Source: Nocardia asiatica NBRC 100129 | GTDB taxonomy: Bacteria; Actinomycetota; Actinomycetes; Mycobacteriales; Mycobacteriaceae | Length of the DNA stretch: 64,000 nucleotides | Direction of reading: 5' to 3' | NCBI RefSeq assembly: GCF_000308415.1 | Contig: NZ_BAFS01000209.1 | Location: forward strand, 1-64,000 | Part shown: positions 35,268 through 43,520 of the stretch, piece after piece | Layout of the letters: every line of letters begins with the position of its first letter | Numbering within the stretch: position 1 is the first letter of the stretch | Program-made: the position numbers and the translations under genes | Notes under the pieces: generated by a model | Told to the model about the DNA's origin: nothing | Seen by the model: the letters and a program-made list of their open reading frames with translations, nothing else | The model's database searches: none

Positions 35268-38111
35268 TCATGGCCATCCGTCGAGGTCGATGTCGCTGTC
35301 GTCAGTGTCTGTGGTGGCGGCTAGTTCGCTGGGATCGGTGGTGATGAGCGCGTTTTCGGTGTGCGAGGCGAGGGAGCCGAACACCGCGCGGTCGGTGCCG
35401 CCGACCGCGAGCAGTCCCGATCCGCGTGCGGCCGAGAGCAGGAACTGCTGCTCACCCTCGGAAAGGTGGAAGGCGGTAGCGACCTCGTCGATGGCCTGGG
35501 GTGCCTGGCGCAGCAGGATCTGAGTCGCGGCGTTGGAGATGATCGCGCGCCCCAGCTCGGTTGAGCACACATCCGCGCAGTCCTGCGTGGCGACGGTTAA
35601 TCCGGCCCAGTGTTTGCGGAAGCTCTTCGCTGCCCGGAACAGGAACGCTGCTCCGGCGGGCTGGCGAAGGAGCAGCCATGCCTCGTCCACGGTGATCATG
35701 CGGGGCCGCCGCTGCCCCGGATTCGACACCCGCCGCCACGTCGCATCCAACACGAGGAGTGTGCCGATGGTTTTCAGCTCGTCGGGTAGCTCTCGAAGCG
35801 AGAACACGATCAGCCCGCCCTGGGCCTCGGTGGCGGTCGGCCCGTCGATCAATCCCGCGTAGGCTCCCTCGCCGACGTAGGGGTGCAGCCCGGCCGCCAG
35901 TTCGGTGGCGGCGGCCGAGCCGAGCCGGTCGAGCTGGTCGCGCAACCCGCTCAACGTGGGCGCGGGGCGGGTCCAGGTGGCGGGGTCGTCGGTGATCCCG
36001 GCAGCGGCGTAGGTGGCGGCCAGCGCGGCGTCCAGGGCCGACCGTTGTGCGGCGGTCTGGTCCCCCAGCAGCACCTGGATCAGGGTGTGCAAGAAGAGCT
36101 TGCGGCGGGTGAGGGCATCGGTGGGAGCGCTGCGGCGGCCATCTGCTCGGGTGTGGACTTCCAGGTCGAACGGGTTGAGCCGCACCCCGGGAGCGCCGAG
36201 GCGGATGTGGGTGCCGCCCACGGACTCGGCGAGGCGCCGGTATTCGTCCTCGGGATCGATCACGACCTGCTCGATCCCGCGATACAGCGCACGCAGGATC
36301 TCGGTCTTGACCAGGTAGGACTTGCCCGCACCACTGCGCCCGAGCACGACAAGGTTGTGGTTGTGGGCCTCAGGGCCGAACCGGTCCACGAACAGCAGCC
36401 CGGAGGCAGCGTCGCGGCCGTAGAGAACGCCCTGCGGGCGGTCGGCCTGCGCCGGGTCGGCGGCGGGCAGTTGTGGGGAGTCGAAGGGGAACGCCGCGGC
36501 GAGGGCGGTGGTGTCGAAGGTCCGCTGCACCCGGATCAGATCGAGCCCGAGAGGCAACGTGGTGACCCACGCTTGAGCGGCGCGGTAGGACAGCGTGCAG
36601 GTGTCCACGAGCAGGCTCGCCGCCAGCGCCCGCGCGGCGGCGACCTCGTCGGCCAGTTCGGTTTCCGAGGCGGCGTGCACGGTGACGTACACCCCGACCC
36701 GGAACAGTCGCGCTTCGGCGCGCGCGACGCGGGCCGAGAGGTCGGCGGCGTCTTCGACGGCGACGTCGACCTGCGGGTCGGTCAGTCGGCCTCGGCCGAG
36801 GTCGTGCATACGGGAGGACTCGAGGCGTGCTTGTTGGCGGCGTAGGCGGGTGGCGGCGGTGGCCGGGTCGACGGGCTCGATGTGTACCGCGACCTCGACC
36901 CGGCCCGGGTGTGAGAGCAGCGGCGCGAGCCAGCCGGCCGTCACCTCGCGCGGGTATCCGGTGACCGCGAGCGTCGCGCTCCAATCGGATCCGATCTCGA
37001 GATGCCGGGTGCCGATGGTGAGGGATTCCGGCGCGAACCGGTCGAGGTCCTCACCGGTGAACGGGTCCGGTGCCCGGGTGTCGGGGTCGGTGGTGATGAT
37101 CGTGTCGGCCGTGGTGATGTCGGCGGCGGCTGAGACAAGGCTCTCGGGGTTGGTGCAGCTGGTCAGCACTGCCGTGGCCTGTGTCTCATCGAGGGCGGTG
37201 ACCGAGATACCCAGCGGGGAAAGCACATCGGCGGCCTCGTGCATGCGGCGCAGCAGCCGGGACTCGGCTGCACGGCGAGCACCGCTCGACAGTGCTCGCC
37301 GTGCCCGGCTCCGGCCGGGCAGCCGTGCGCGCAGCCCTGTGGCGGCCAGGGTCTCGGTCTGTTCGCGCCAGATCAGCAGTACCTGTCGGTGGACCGGGTC
37401 CTCGCGGGCGGTCAGTTCGGCGAGGTGATCGGCGTGGTCGAGTGCTGCGGTGGCGAGGTCGGGTGACATGTGTTCGGCGGCGGTGTGCAGGCCGGTGATG
37501 TGTTCGGTCAGGTCCAGGCGTGCCGAGCGGACGAGGATCTCTACGGGTTGGCGCAGGGTGTGTAGCCAGCCCGCGAGCTGACCGACGAGGCTGTCCTGTT
37601 CGGCTGGAGTGCGCAGGCTCAGGTTGAGGGTTCCGGTGACGGCGATGACGGCGAGTCCGTCGGCGCCGAGGTCGATCACCCCGACCCCGCCACCTCCACC
37701 ACCGCTCGCGGTCACCGGCTCCGGTAGCCGTGCCGCCTGCGCGGTCAACGCGGCTGGTGTCGGCGGACGCGACCGGGTCCTGGTGGCGCGGTGGGAGATC
37801 CATCGCGGGGATTCCTGCACGCGCGTCCTGACGAGGCGGCGGGGGCGGAGTCGGTGGCGGATGGCGGCCACGAGCAACAGGTCGGCCGACAGTCCGTCAC
37901 GGCGGGTGAGGACCGCGACGCCGACCACGACCAGGACCGGGGAGGCGACGGCGGCGAACACCGCAGGGGCGATCACGGTCCTGGTCGCGGTCCAGGCCGA
38001 GTACGCGATCAGGGCGGCGGTGGCGAGGACGGCGAGCTGGCGGGCGGTGAAGGGGCCCAGGATGCGGTCCGAGCGGTCGACGTCGGCGGGGATGCGCACG
38101 ATGGTGCTCAT
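35268..38111 (-). CDS. VirB4-family conjugation ATPase with N-terminal PrgI domain
   Basis: 947 residues from ATG 38111, overlapping the stop of the upstream gene (ATGA). Residues 1-90 carry two membrane helices and the PrgI signature (VRIPADVDRSDRILGPFTAR); the rest is VirB4: VLGRSGAGKSYLV (Walker A, about residue 600), MITVDEAWLLL (Walker B) and ATQDCADV. It powers assembly of the conjugation channel at the inner face of the membrane. A PrgI-VirB4 fusion is common in actinobacterial elements. A Gly-rich linker (SGGGGGGVGV) lies near residue 125. Confidence 0.92.
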   Translation of the reverse strand: MSTIVRIPADVDRSDRILGPFTARQLAVLATAALIAYSAWTATRTVIAPAVFAAVASPVLVVVGVAVLTRRDGLSADLLLVAAIRHRLRPRRLVRTRVQESPRWISHRATRTRSRPPTPAALTAQAARLPEPVTASGGGGGGVGVIDLGADGLAVIAVTGTLNLSLRTPAEQDSLVGQLAGWLHTLRQPVEILVRSARLDLTEHITGLHTAAEHMSPDLATAALDHADHLAELTAREDPVHRQVLLIWREQTETLAATGLRARLPGRSRARRALSSGARRAAESRLLRRMHEAADVLSPLGISVTALDETQATAVLTSCTNPESLVSAAADITTADTIITTDPDTRAPDPFTGEDLDRFAPESLTIGTRHLEIGSDWSATLAVTGYPREVTAGWLAPLLSHPGRVEVAVHIEPVDPATAATRLRRQQARLESSRMHDLGRGRLTDPQVDVAVEDAADLSARVARAEARLFRVGVYVTVHAASETELADEVAAARALAASLLVDTCTLSYRAAQAWVTTLPLGLDLIRVQRTFDTTALAAAFPFDSPQLPAADPAQADRPQGVLYGRDAASGLLFVDRFGPEAHNHNLVVLGRSGAGKSYLVKTEILRALYRGIEQVVIDPEDEYRRLAESVGGTHIRLGAPGVRLNPFDLEVHTRADGRRSAPTDALTRRKLFLHTLIQVLLGDQTAAQRSALDAALAATYAAAGITDDPATWTRPAPTLSGLRDQLDRLGSAAATELAAGLHPYVGEGAYAGLIDGPTATEAQGGLIVFSLRELPDELKTIGTLLVLDATWRRVSNPGQRRPRMITVDEAWLLLRQPAGAAFLFRAAKSFRKHWAGLTVATQDCADVCSTELGRAIISNAATQILLRQAPQAIDEVATAFHLSEGEQQFLLSAARGSGLLAVGGTDRAVFGSLASHTENALITTDPSELAATTDTDDSDIDLDGWP

Positions 38112-40000
38112 CGCAGGGTGCCTCCTCTCGGTGCGCGTGGCGCGCGGCGGCGCACGGGCAGATCGGGCATGGGCAGATGCAGCTGCCGCCCCGTTGGGCG
38201 CGCCGGGGCGGGTGCGGGTGGCTGTGGTGGGTTCGGTGGCGGCGTTACGGGTTTGACGCGGGTGACCGGGAACGGCAGCGGGTACTGGCCGCTGCGGGTC
38301 GGCCGCAGCCGCGCGTAGGGATCGGCCGGGGTGGGTTCGGTGAAATCGAAGGCGAGCTGTTCGGGCCGCCGCCGGGGGCCGGGGCGTTCCGGTGGCGGGG
38401 CCGGTGCCGGGGGTGTGGGCCGGACCCGGCGCACCGGGATCGGGAGCGAGTACTGACCCCCGGCCCCGGCCCGGATGCCTCGGTACGGGTCTGGCGGGGT
38501 GAAGTCGAACGCGAGTTGCCGTCCACGCGGCGTCCGGGGCGGGCGAGGGGGCGTGGTATCGGTCGAGTCGGCCGGTGTCGGGCTGGGTTGCCGCGCGACG
38601 CGGCGCACTCCTTCCAGGGGCAGCATGAGCTGTCCGTCGTGTGTCGAGCGCGCCCGCGCATACGGGTCGGCAGGTCCGGCGCTGCCGGTGGCGGTGCGTG
38701 GTGCTCGCGGGACACGGGCGGGACGTGGGCCGCGCCGGGCCGGTGTCGCCGAGGCGGCGGTGCGGGCGCTGCTCGCGGTGGTGGCTCCTTTGAGGAGGCC
38801 GAGGGTTTTGTAGGCGATGAAGCCCCGCGCGATCGACCCGACGAAGCTGCGGCCTTGGCCGATCTTGAGCACCGACAGCAGCCAGAACGGGGTCTTGATC
38901 AACACGAACATCAACGCCAAAGCGACGGTGAGGTCGGCGATCTCGTTGGCGTCCGGGCCGAAGAGGTGCCATCCGCCCGGGGCGAGCAACACCCGCAGCA
39001 CGGTCACCAAGATCAGTGACTGCACGACCTGGATCGCCAGGCACGCGGCGAACGAACGCCACCACCACCGCGCCACGCCGTCGATGCCGGGCAGTGCGTG
39101 ACACATCAACGCCAGCGGTGCCGCCACGATCAGCACGATCGTGATCGAGACACGGATGACGTAGCTGATGAGCAGCACGAGCAGCATCACCACCAACGCC
39201 AGGTGCAGCAGCAGGAAAAAGCCGTGGCTCTGGTGGCTGGTCACCGCGAGCTCGGCCAGGGCATCGGCTGCCGACCCGGAGTCGACACCGTCTCCGGCCA
39301 CCGCACCTGCGAGGGCGTTGGCGAACCCGATCCCGGCCGTGGCGATCATCATGCTCAACGCCCCGGTGACGAACCCGACCACCAGCCGGGGCGCGAGTTC
39401 GCGGATCGACCATTGGGTCTGCAGGGTCTCGCGCATCATCAGCAGCACCCCGGCCGCCATCACGACCAGGACGTAGAGGGCGGTGACGATCTGCCACGAC
39501 TGGTTCCACAGCACACCGATCTGCGGTATCCGCCCCGGTTCAGGGGTGGTCAGCAGGGTTTCCGACAGCAGTTCGAGCAGCGGGTTGAGCGAGGACTCGA
39601 CGATCCGCTGGAAGAACCCGTCGATCGCGTTCTCCACGCACCCGTTGATGTTGGTGACCCCGCACTCGGCCGACCCGGACCCCGACCCCGGCGTGGGGGT
39701 CGTGGTGCCGGGCGTGGTCGTGGTCGGCGAGGCCGGGGTCGGGGTGGTGGAGGGCGGGGTCACCCACCGGCTCGGCGGAGTTGTCGTGGTCGGTGGTGTG
39801 GTTGGCGGGGCGGGTGTGGCCGGTGTCGGGGTCACCGGCACGGTCGGTGTCGGTGTCGGGGGCTGGGCGGAGGCACCGGTAGCGCCGGTGACGGCGATCA
39901 GGACCGCGGCGAGAACCACCGCTGCGGCGGCAGCGGTGCGCGCGGTTCGTGAGTACTGGACGGGGACGGCTGCGGGTGGGGCCTGTGCCGAGGTGTTCAC
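38108..40000 (-). CDS. VirB6/TrbL-like conjugation membrane protein with repeated C-terminal tail
   Basis: 630 residues from GTG 40000. A signal-like helix (20-45), a Pro/Thr-rich extracellular spacer (about 50-120), then six or more membrane helices (about 155-410) form the VirB6/TrbL core. The 220-residue cytoplasmic tail is Pro/Arg-rich and contains three degenerate repeats of the type DPYAR-x4-11-GQ(Y/L)-x-LP-x3-VRRV, with QLAFDFT twice between them and a final QLHLPMP. It starts two bases after the pilin-like gene. The tail repeats are not part of the usual family. Confidence 0.85.
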   Translation of the reverse strand: MNTSAQAPPAAVPVQYSRTARTAAAAAVVLAAVLIAVTGATGASAQPPTPTPTVPVTPTPATPAPPTTPPTTTTPPSRWVTPPSTTPTPASPTTTTPGTTTPTPGSGSGSAECGVTNINGCVENAIDGFFQRIVESSLNPLLELLSETLLTTPEPGRIPQIGVLWNQSWQIVTALYVLVVMAAGVLLMMRETLQTQWSIRELAPRLVVGFVTGALSMMIATAGIGFANALAGAVAGDGVDSGSAADALAELAVTSHQSHGFFLLLHLALVVMLLVLLISYVIRVSITIVLIVAAPLALMCHALPGIDGVARWWWRSFAACLAIQVVQSLILVTVLRVLLAPGGWHLFGPDANEIADLTVALALMFVLIKTPFWLLSVLKIGQGRSFVGSIARGFIAYKTLGLLKGATTASSARTAASATPARRGPRPARVPRAPRTATGSAGPADPYARARSTHDGQLMLPLEGVRRVARQPSPTPADSTDTTPPRPPRTPRGRQLAFDFTPPDPYRGIRAGAGGQYSLPIPVRRVRPTPPAPAPPPERPGPRRRPEQLAFDFTEPTPADPYARLRPTRSGQYPLPFPVTRVKPVTPPPNPPQPPAPAPARPTGRQLHLPMPDLPVRRRAPRAPRGGTLR

Positions 40001-40002
40001 GG

Positions 40003-40407
40003 TCAGGCTCCGATGATGGACTTGAGAACGGTGACGATGACCGGTGCCAGCATCGCCAGCGCGTAGCCGAGGCAGGCGGCGCGGAAGGCGGTCTTGGCCT
40101 TCTCGGTCTCGCTGGGATCGCCCCCACCGAGCAGGTAGCGGGCACCGGCGATGGTCAGGAACAGGGTCGCCAGCCCGGCGAGGATTCCCACGATCCAGTT
40201 GCGCGCGTTGTTGATCACCTGATCCAGCGATGAGGCGACCGCCAGCACCGCCGTCTGCGGCGGTGCGGCCGTCGCCGATCCGGCCATGAGCATCAGCAGC
40301 GCCACGGTGGTGCCCAGCGCCGCGAGGATCCTCGGCCACCGGCGTCGCAGCACCAGCTGTCGAATCGGAGCCTGCGCCTGGCTGAGGTGTTTAGGGTGCG
40401 CGTTCAT
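40003..40407 (-). CDS. Pilin-like (VirB2/TrbC-type) small membrane protein
   Basis: 134 residues. Signal sequence with cleavage near ATAAPP, then a hydrophilic helix and two membrane helices (WIVGILAGLATLFLTIAGAR and LGYALAMLAPVIVTVLKSII), the VirB2/TrbC topology. ATG 40407 overlaps the stop of the upstream gene. It precedes the VirB6 and VirB4 genes, the usual order of a mating-channel operon. Confidence 0.75.
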   Translation of the reverse strand: MNAHPKHLSQAQAPIRQLVLRRRWPRILAALGTTVALLMLMAGSATAAPPQTAVLAVASSLDQVINNARNWIVGILAGLATLFLTIAGARYLLGGGDPSETEKAKTAFRAACLGYALAMLAPVIVTVLKSIIGA

Positions 40408-41333
40408 GCCGCAGCCTCCTGCCCGTGCTCGGTGCTCGACTGCACCGGTGCCGCAGAGTGCCGGTGCGGCCGGCGACCTCGCCGCGGTGACCGGGCGGGC
40501 GGCGCGAGGGCGGTGACCGCCTCGGCCTCGACTGTGCTCGTCCGCTGCGGGTCGACGTCCCGGCGGCGGTCGCTCAGCCACGCCAGCAGCGCGCGCTCGG
40601 CGCGGGGGCGCGCCTTGCGGAGCTTCCACAGCGACACCCCGCGCTCGGCCGCCAGCGCGGTCAGCGATCGCCCCTCCCATCGCGAGGCCGCGATGAGTTC
40701 GGCCGCCTCTTGCGAGATCACTCCAGCGGCCACGGCGTGTGCCAGGACTGTCTCGGGGTGGCCCGGCCCGGCCACGATCGCCTGCACCCGTTCACCGAGC
40801 GGGGCGAGGTCGCGATCGAGGTCTGCGACCACCGTCACGCCGGTTTGCTGCTGGTATGCCGCCCTGAGCATGGCGCGGTAGGCACCCCACCGCAGCCGAT
40901 GCCACACGCCCGGCTCTTCCAAGCCGACGCGCCGGAGGTGCCCCAGAAAGGCGGTCAGCACTTCGGACTCGATGTCGTGGCCCGCGGTGTAACTCGGTGT
41001 CGCGTATTCGCGTGCGGTTCGCGACAGCATCGGTGCGGCCAGTGCGGCGCACACCAGCATCGCGTCCTCGTCCTCAGCGCGGACTCGTTCGAGCAGCCAC
41101 ACCCAGATCGCGTCGACCTCATCCATCGGTGTCACCGGATCCCACAGCCGCTCGCGCAGCTGCCCCCACGTCCGCACCGGACCGGCGGGGGCGGCCTGCG
41201 CTGTCGGCACCGGGCGCGGATCGGTGGGCAGCGCCTCGGCGGCGATCTTCTCGAAACCGGACCGCACCACGGCCAGCGGCAAGCCCGGCTTTTCGACCGG
41301 TATCCGATATTTCGCGACGTGCGTATTCGTCAC
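40404..41333 (-). CDS. Sigma-region-4-like HTH protein, first gene of the transfer operon
   Basis: 309 residues from GTG 41333 (AAGGAG 7 bases upstream; GTG 41336 also possible). Residues 200-260 form a helix-turn-helix like sigma region 4 (WEGRSLTALAAERGVSLWKL); no sigma region 2 is evident. The C-terminus is basic and disordered. It heads the operon HTH-pilin-VirB6-VirB4 and starts 55 bases from an iteron array, so it may be the operon regulator. Confidence 0.65.
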   Translation of the reverse strand: MTNTHVAKYRIPVEKPGLPLAVVRSGFEKIAAEALPTDPRPVPTAQAAPAGPVRTWGQLRERLWDPVTPMDEVDAIWVWLLERVRAEDEDAMLVCAALAAPMLSRTAREYATPSYTAGHDIESEVLTAFLGHLRRVGLEEPGVWHRLRWGAYRAMLRAAYQQQTGVTVVADLDRDLAPLGERVQAIVAGPGHPETVLAHAVAAGVISQEAAELIAASRWEGRSLTALAAERGVSLWKLRKARPRAERALLAWLSDRRRDVDPQRTSTVEAEAVTALAPPARSPRRGRRPHRHSAAPVQSSTEHGQEAAA

Positions 41334-41387
41334 CACAGATCTCCTTGATCGATCAAAACTTCCGACCTCACAAGGACACCGAACACC

Positions 41388-41463
41388 CCTATCCGAAAGG
41401 CATCCAAACCCTATCCAAACCACACCCAAACCTATCCGAAACATATCCAAGTCACATCCTGGG
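41388..41463 (+). repeat. Seven tandem 11-bp iterons (array 1)
   Basis: Consecutive units begin at 41388, 41399, 41410, 41421 (10 bases), 41431, 41442 and 41453. Best copies: CCTATCCGAAA (twice), CCTATCCAAAC, CATATCCAAGT. The core is (C/T)ATCC. The 11-base period puts each unit on the same DNA face. A reversed copy of the array lies at 41556-41610. Confidence 0.75.
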
Positions 41464-41806
41464 TGAGCTGGCGAATATCGCGCTACCAGATCGACACCCC
41501 TCCACCGCCCGAAGCGACCAACCGATCATCGGCCCTGCTACCAGCGGATGTGAATGTGCGGATAGGTCCAAGATATGACTTGGATATGTTTCAGATAGGG
41601 TGCGGATAGGCCCTCCTGACGCATGGGCAACCAGTCGAAAAGTTTCTCGAAAAATTTTTGACCACACCCTTGCGCCGAACAGAGTTCCGGCCCGCAATTT
41701 CCGGCATAGGAAATTCTCAGAAAAATTCTTGGATTGCCGTGTCCCGAAATCGGCTTTTTGGCGGAAGTAAGCGAGTACACACCGCTCTCTCGCTCAGGAG
41801 GCCGTT
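41464..41806. promoter_or_regulatory. Control region between the two transfer operons (candidate oriT, origin or operator)
   Basis: No gene in 41334-41806. Besides the iterons it has an AT-rich stretch at 41636-41735 (GAAAAATTTTT and GAAAAATTCTT blocks) and, at 41741-41782, the element shared with the xis upstream region. AGGAGG at 41795-41800 serves the 41807 gene. Divergent promoters for both operons must be here; iterons plus AT-rich DNA also fit a replication or transfer origin. Confidence 0.55.
41556..41610 (-). repeat. Five tandem 11-bp iterons in reverse orientation (array 2)
   Basis: Read on the minus strand from 41610: CCTATCCGCAC, CCTATCTGAAA, CATATCCAAGT, CATATCTTGGA, CCTATCCGCAC; a weaker sixth may occupy 41545-41555. 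Bases 41576-41599 are inverted against 41431-41454 with 23 of 24 positions equal. Same repeat family as array 1, 92 bases away. Confidence 0.75.
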
Positions 41807-42454
41807 ATGACCGCCAGCTCCCGCCGACCCCGTTCCACCTCCGCCGCCGTGCGGGTCCCCTCGACCCTGTGGGCGCTCGGTCCCGAGCCGCTCGATCCCG
41901 ACGACCGCTGGCCCGACCGGGCTCTGGCCCACACGGTCACCGAATTCTCCGAACCGGGTTCGCGAGTGATGCTCCTCGGCTGGCCCGCCCCCGTCGCCCG
42001 GGGCGCGCTGCGGATCATCGAGCCCGACACCGCCGCAGCGCTCGCCGCGATCGGTGAGCTGGACCGCCACGGCCTCGACGCCCCCACCGACCGGAACTGG
42101 CCCGCCGAGCCAGTGGATCTGGTCATCGCGACCCTTCTCGCCGAGCACCTCGACCCGATCGCCGCCGCCGAGCACGTCACCGCGCTCGCGACCGAGGTGC
42201 TGGCGATGGGCGGTTTGCTGGTCGTTCTCTCCCGCTGCCGCCACAGCGACTCCGGCGTTCTGCACGACCCCGCCGGTTCGGTCGTGGCCGCCGCCCAGGC
42301 CGCCGATCTGCTCTACCTCCAGCACATCATCGCCGCACCCGTGCGCGGCACCACCATCACCGCCGCGCCCGCCGACCCGGCCGTCTCCGGCACCGCGCGC
42401 CACCGGGTCGCGCACACCGACGTCTTCGTCTTCCTCCAGCCCGCCCATGGCTGA
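41807..42454 (+). CDS. Degenerate SAM-methyltransferase-like protein
   Basis: 215 residues behind a strong AGGAGG. The ends recall the adjacent DNA methyltransferase neighbourhood (VDLVIATLLAEHLDPIAAAE, later LAMGGLLVVLSRCRHSD then HTDVFVFLQP, the tail of many methyltransferase-fold proteins), but no SAM-binding GxGxG and no catalytic NPPY/SPPY are visible. Possibly a non-catalytic partner of the enzyme encoded next. First gene of the rightward operon. Confidence 0.55.
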   Translation: MTASSRRPRSTSAAVRVPSTLWALGPEPLDPDDRWPDRALAHTVTEFSEPGSRVMLLGWPAPVARGALRIIEPDTAAALAAIGELDRHGLDAPTDRNWPAEPVDLVIATLLAEHLDPIAAAEHVTALATEVLAMGGLLVVLSRCRHSDSGVLHDPAGSVVAAAQAADLLYLQHIIAAPVRGTTITAAPADPAVSGTARHRVAHTDVFVFLQPAHG

Positions 42455-42503
42455 GCCCACACAGCCCTTGCCCCGCTCGGACTCTCACGCGAAGGACGCC
42501 TCC

Positions 42504-43520
42504 ATGACTGTCGATCCCATCGCCACCAACGCCGCCGACGTCGACTCCGCGACCCCCGCACAGATCCCTCCGGCGGCGCGGCCGGTGTCGGTGTGGGCGA
42601 CCGCGCAGAACGCCCCGACCGCGCAGCGGCGGGGCCGCTACCACCCCGACAGCACCGCCCACCCCGCGAAGATGTTCCCCGCCATCGTGCAGCACGCGGT
42701 CGCCACCTACACCCGTCCCGGGGACCTCGTGCTGGACCCGATGTGCGGGATCGGCACCACCCTCGTCGAGTCCCTGCACCTGGGCCGCCGCGCGGTCGGC
42801 GTCGAATACGAGTCCCGGTGGGCGGAGCTGGCGCGCACCAACATCGACCTCGCCCGCGAAGCCGGGATCGATCTCGACGCGAATGTCTACCACGGGGACG
42901 CCCGCAAGTTGCCCGAGCTGATCCCGGCACAGCTGCGCGGCCAGGCGAGCCTGGTGATCACCTCACCGCCCTACGGCGACAGCTTGCACGGGCATGTGCG
43001 CGCCAACCGCAGGCAGCCGGTCCTCAAGACCAACCACCGCTACGGGCAGGTCCTCGACCGAGGCAACCTGGCCAACGTCGGACTCGGCCGCCTGCTCTCA
43101 GGATTCACCAAGATCCTCGCCGGGGCCGCCGAATACCTCGCCTCCGGCGGACATGTCGTGATCACGGCGCGGCCGTGGCGTCAGCACGCCGAGCTGGTGC
43201 CCCTGCCCAGCCACCTCTACACCTGCGGCGAGCTGGCCGGGCTCGTGCCGGTGGAGCGGTGCGTGGCACTGCTGGGCCGCCTGTCCGACGGCGAACTCGT
43301 CGCACGGTCGAGCTTCTTCCAGCGCGACTTCGTCGTCAAGCAGCGCTCGGCCGGGCTGCCGATTCACCTCATCGCCCACGAGGACGTCGTCATCCTGCGC
43401 AAGCCCGAGACCGCCACCGCCGTGTCCGAGCGCCGCCGCGCGAGCGGGCGATTCCCCTTCGGCACCTCCGCGACGCTGCCGACTCCCGATGCGACCGGCC
43501 CGGGATCGGTGGCCGCGTGA
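42504..43520 (+). CDS. DNA methyltransferase (TSPPY type)
   Basis: 338 residues from ATG 42504 (GAAGGA 7 bases upstream; ATG 42447 is a longer option). Motif IV TSPPYGDSLHG precedes a variable region; motif I is DPMCGIGTTLVESLHLGRRA. The order and the TSPPY catalytic motif fit amino-methyltransferases making N4-methylcytosine or N6-methyladenine. No restriction gene is next to it; it sits in the transfer operon and may protect the element on arrival. Its stop overlaps the coupling-protein start. Confidence 0.82.
   Translation: MTVDPIATNAADVDSATPAQIPPAARPVSVWATAQNAPTAQRRGRYHPDSTAHPAKMFPAIVQHAVATYTRPGDLVLDPMCGIGTTLVESLHLGRRAVGVEYESRWAELARTNIDLAREAGIDLDANVYHGDARKLPELIPAQLRGQASLVITSPPYGDSLHGHVRANRRQPVLKTNHRYGQVLDRGNLANVGLGRLLSGFTKILAGAAEYLASGGHVVITARPWRQHAELVPLPSHLYTCGELAGLVPVERCVALLGRLSDGELVARSSFFQRDFVVKQRSAGLPIHLIAHEDVVILRKPETATAVSERRRASGRFPFGTSATLPTPDATGPGSVAA

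Noticed and set aside
38112..39509. N-terminal extension of the VirB4 frame
   Set aside because: The extension lies over the VirB6-like gene in another frame and is Arg/Pro/His-rich; ATG 38111 starts a proper PrgI domain.
39670..39850. Repeat-rich DNA resembling a CRISPR or minisatellite
   Set aside because: It is the Pro/Thr-rich spacer of the VirB6-like protein, read in frame; no constant repeat-spacer units.
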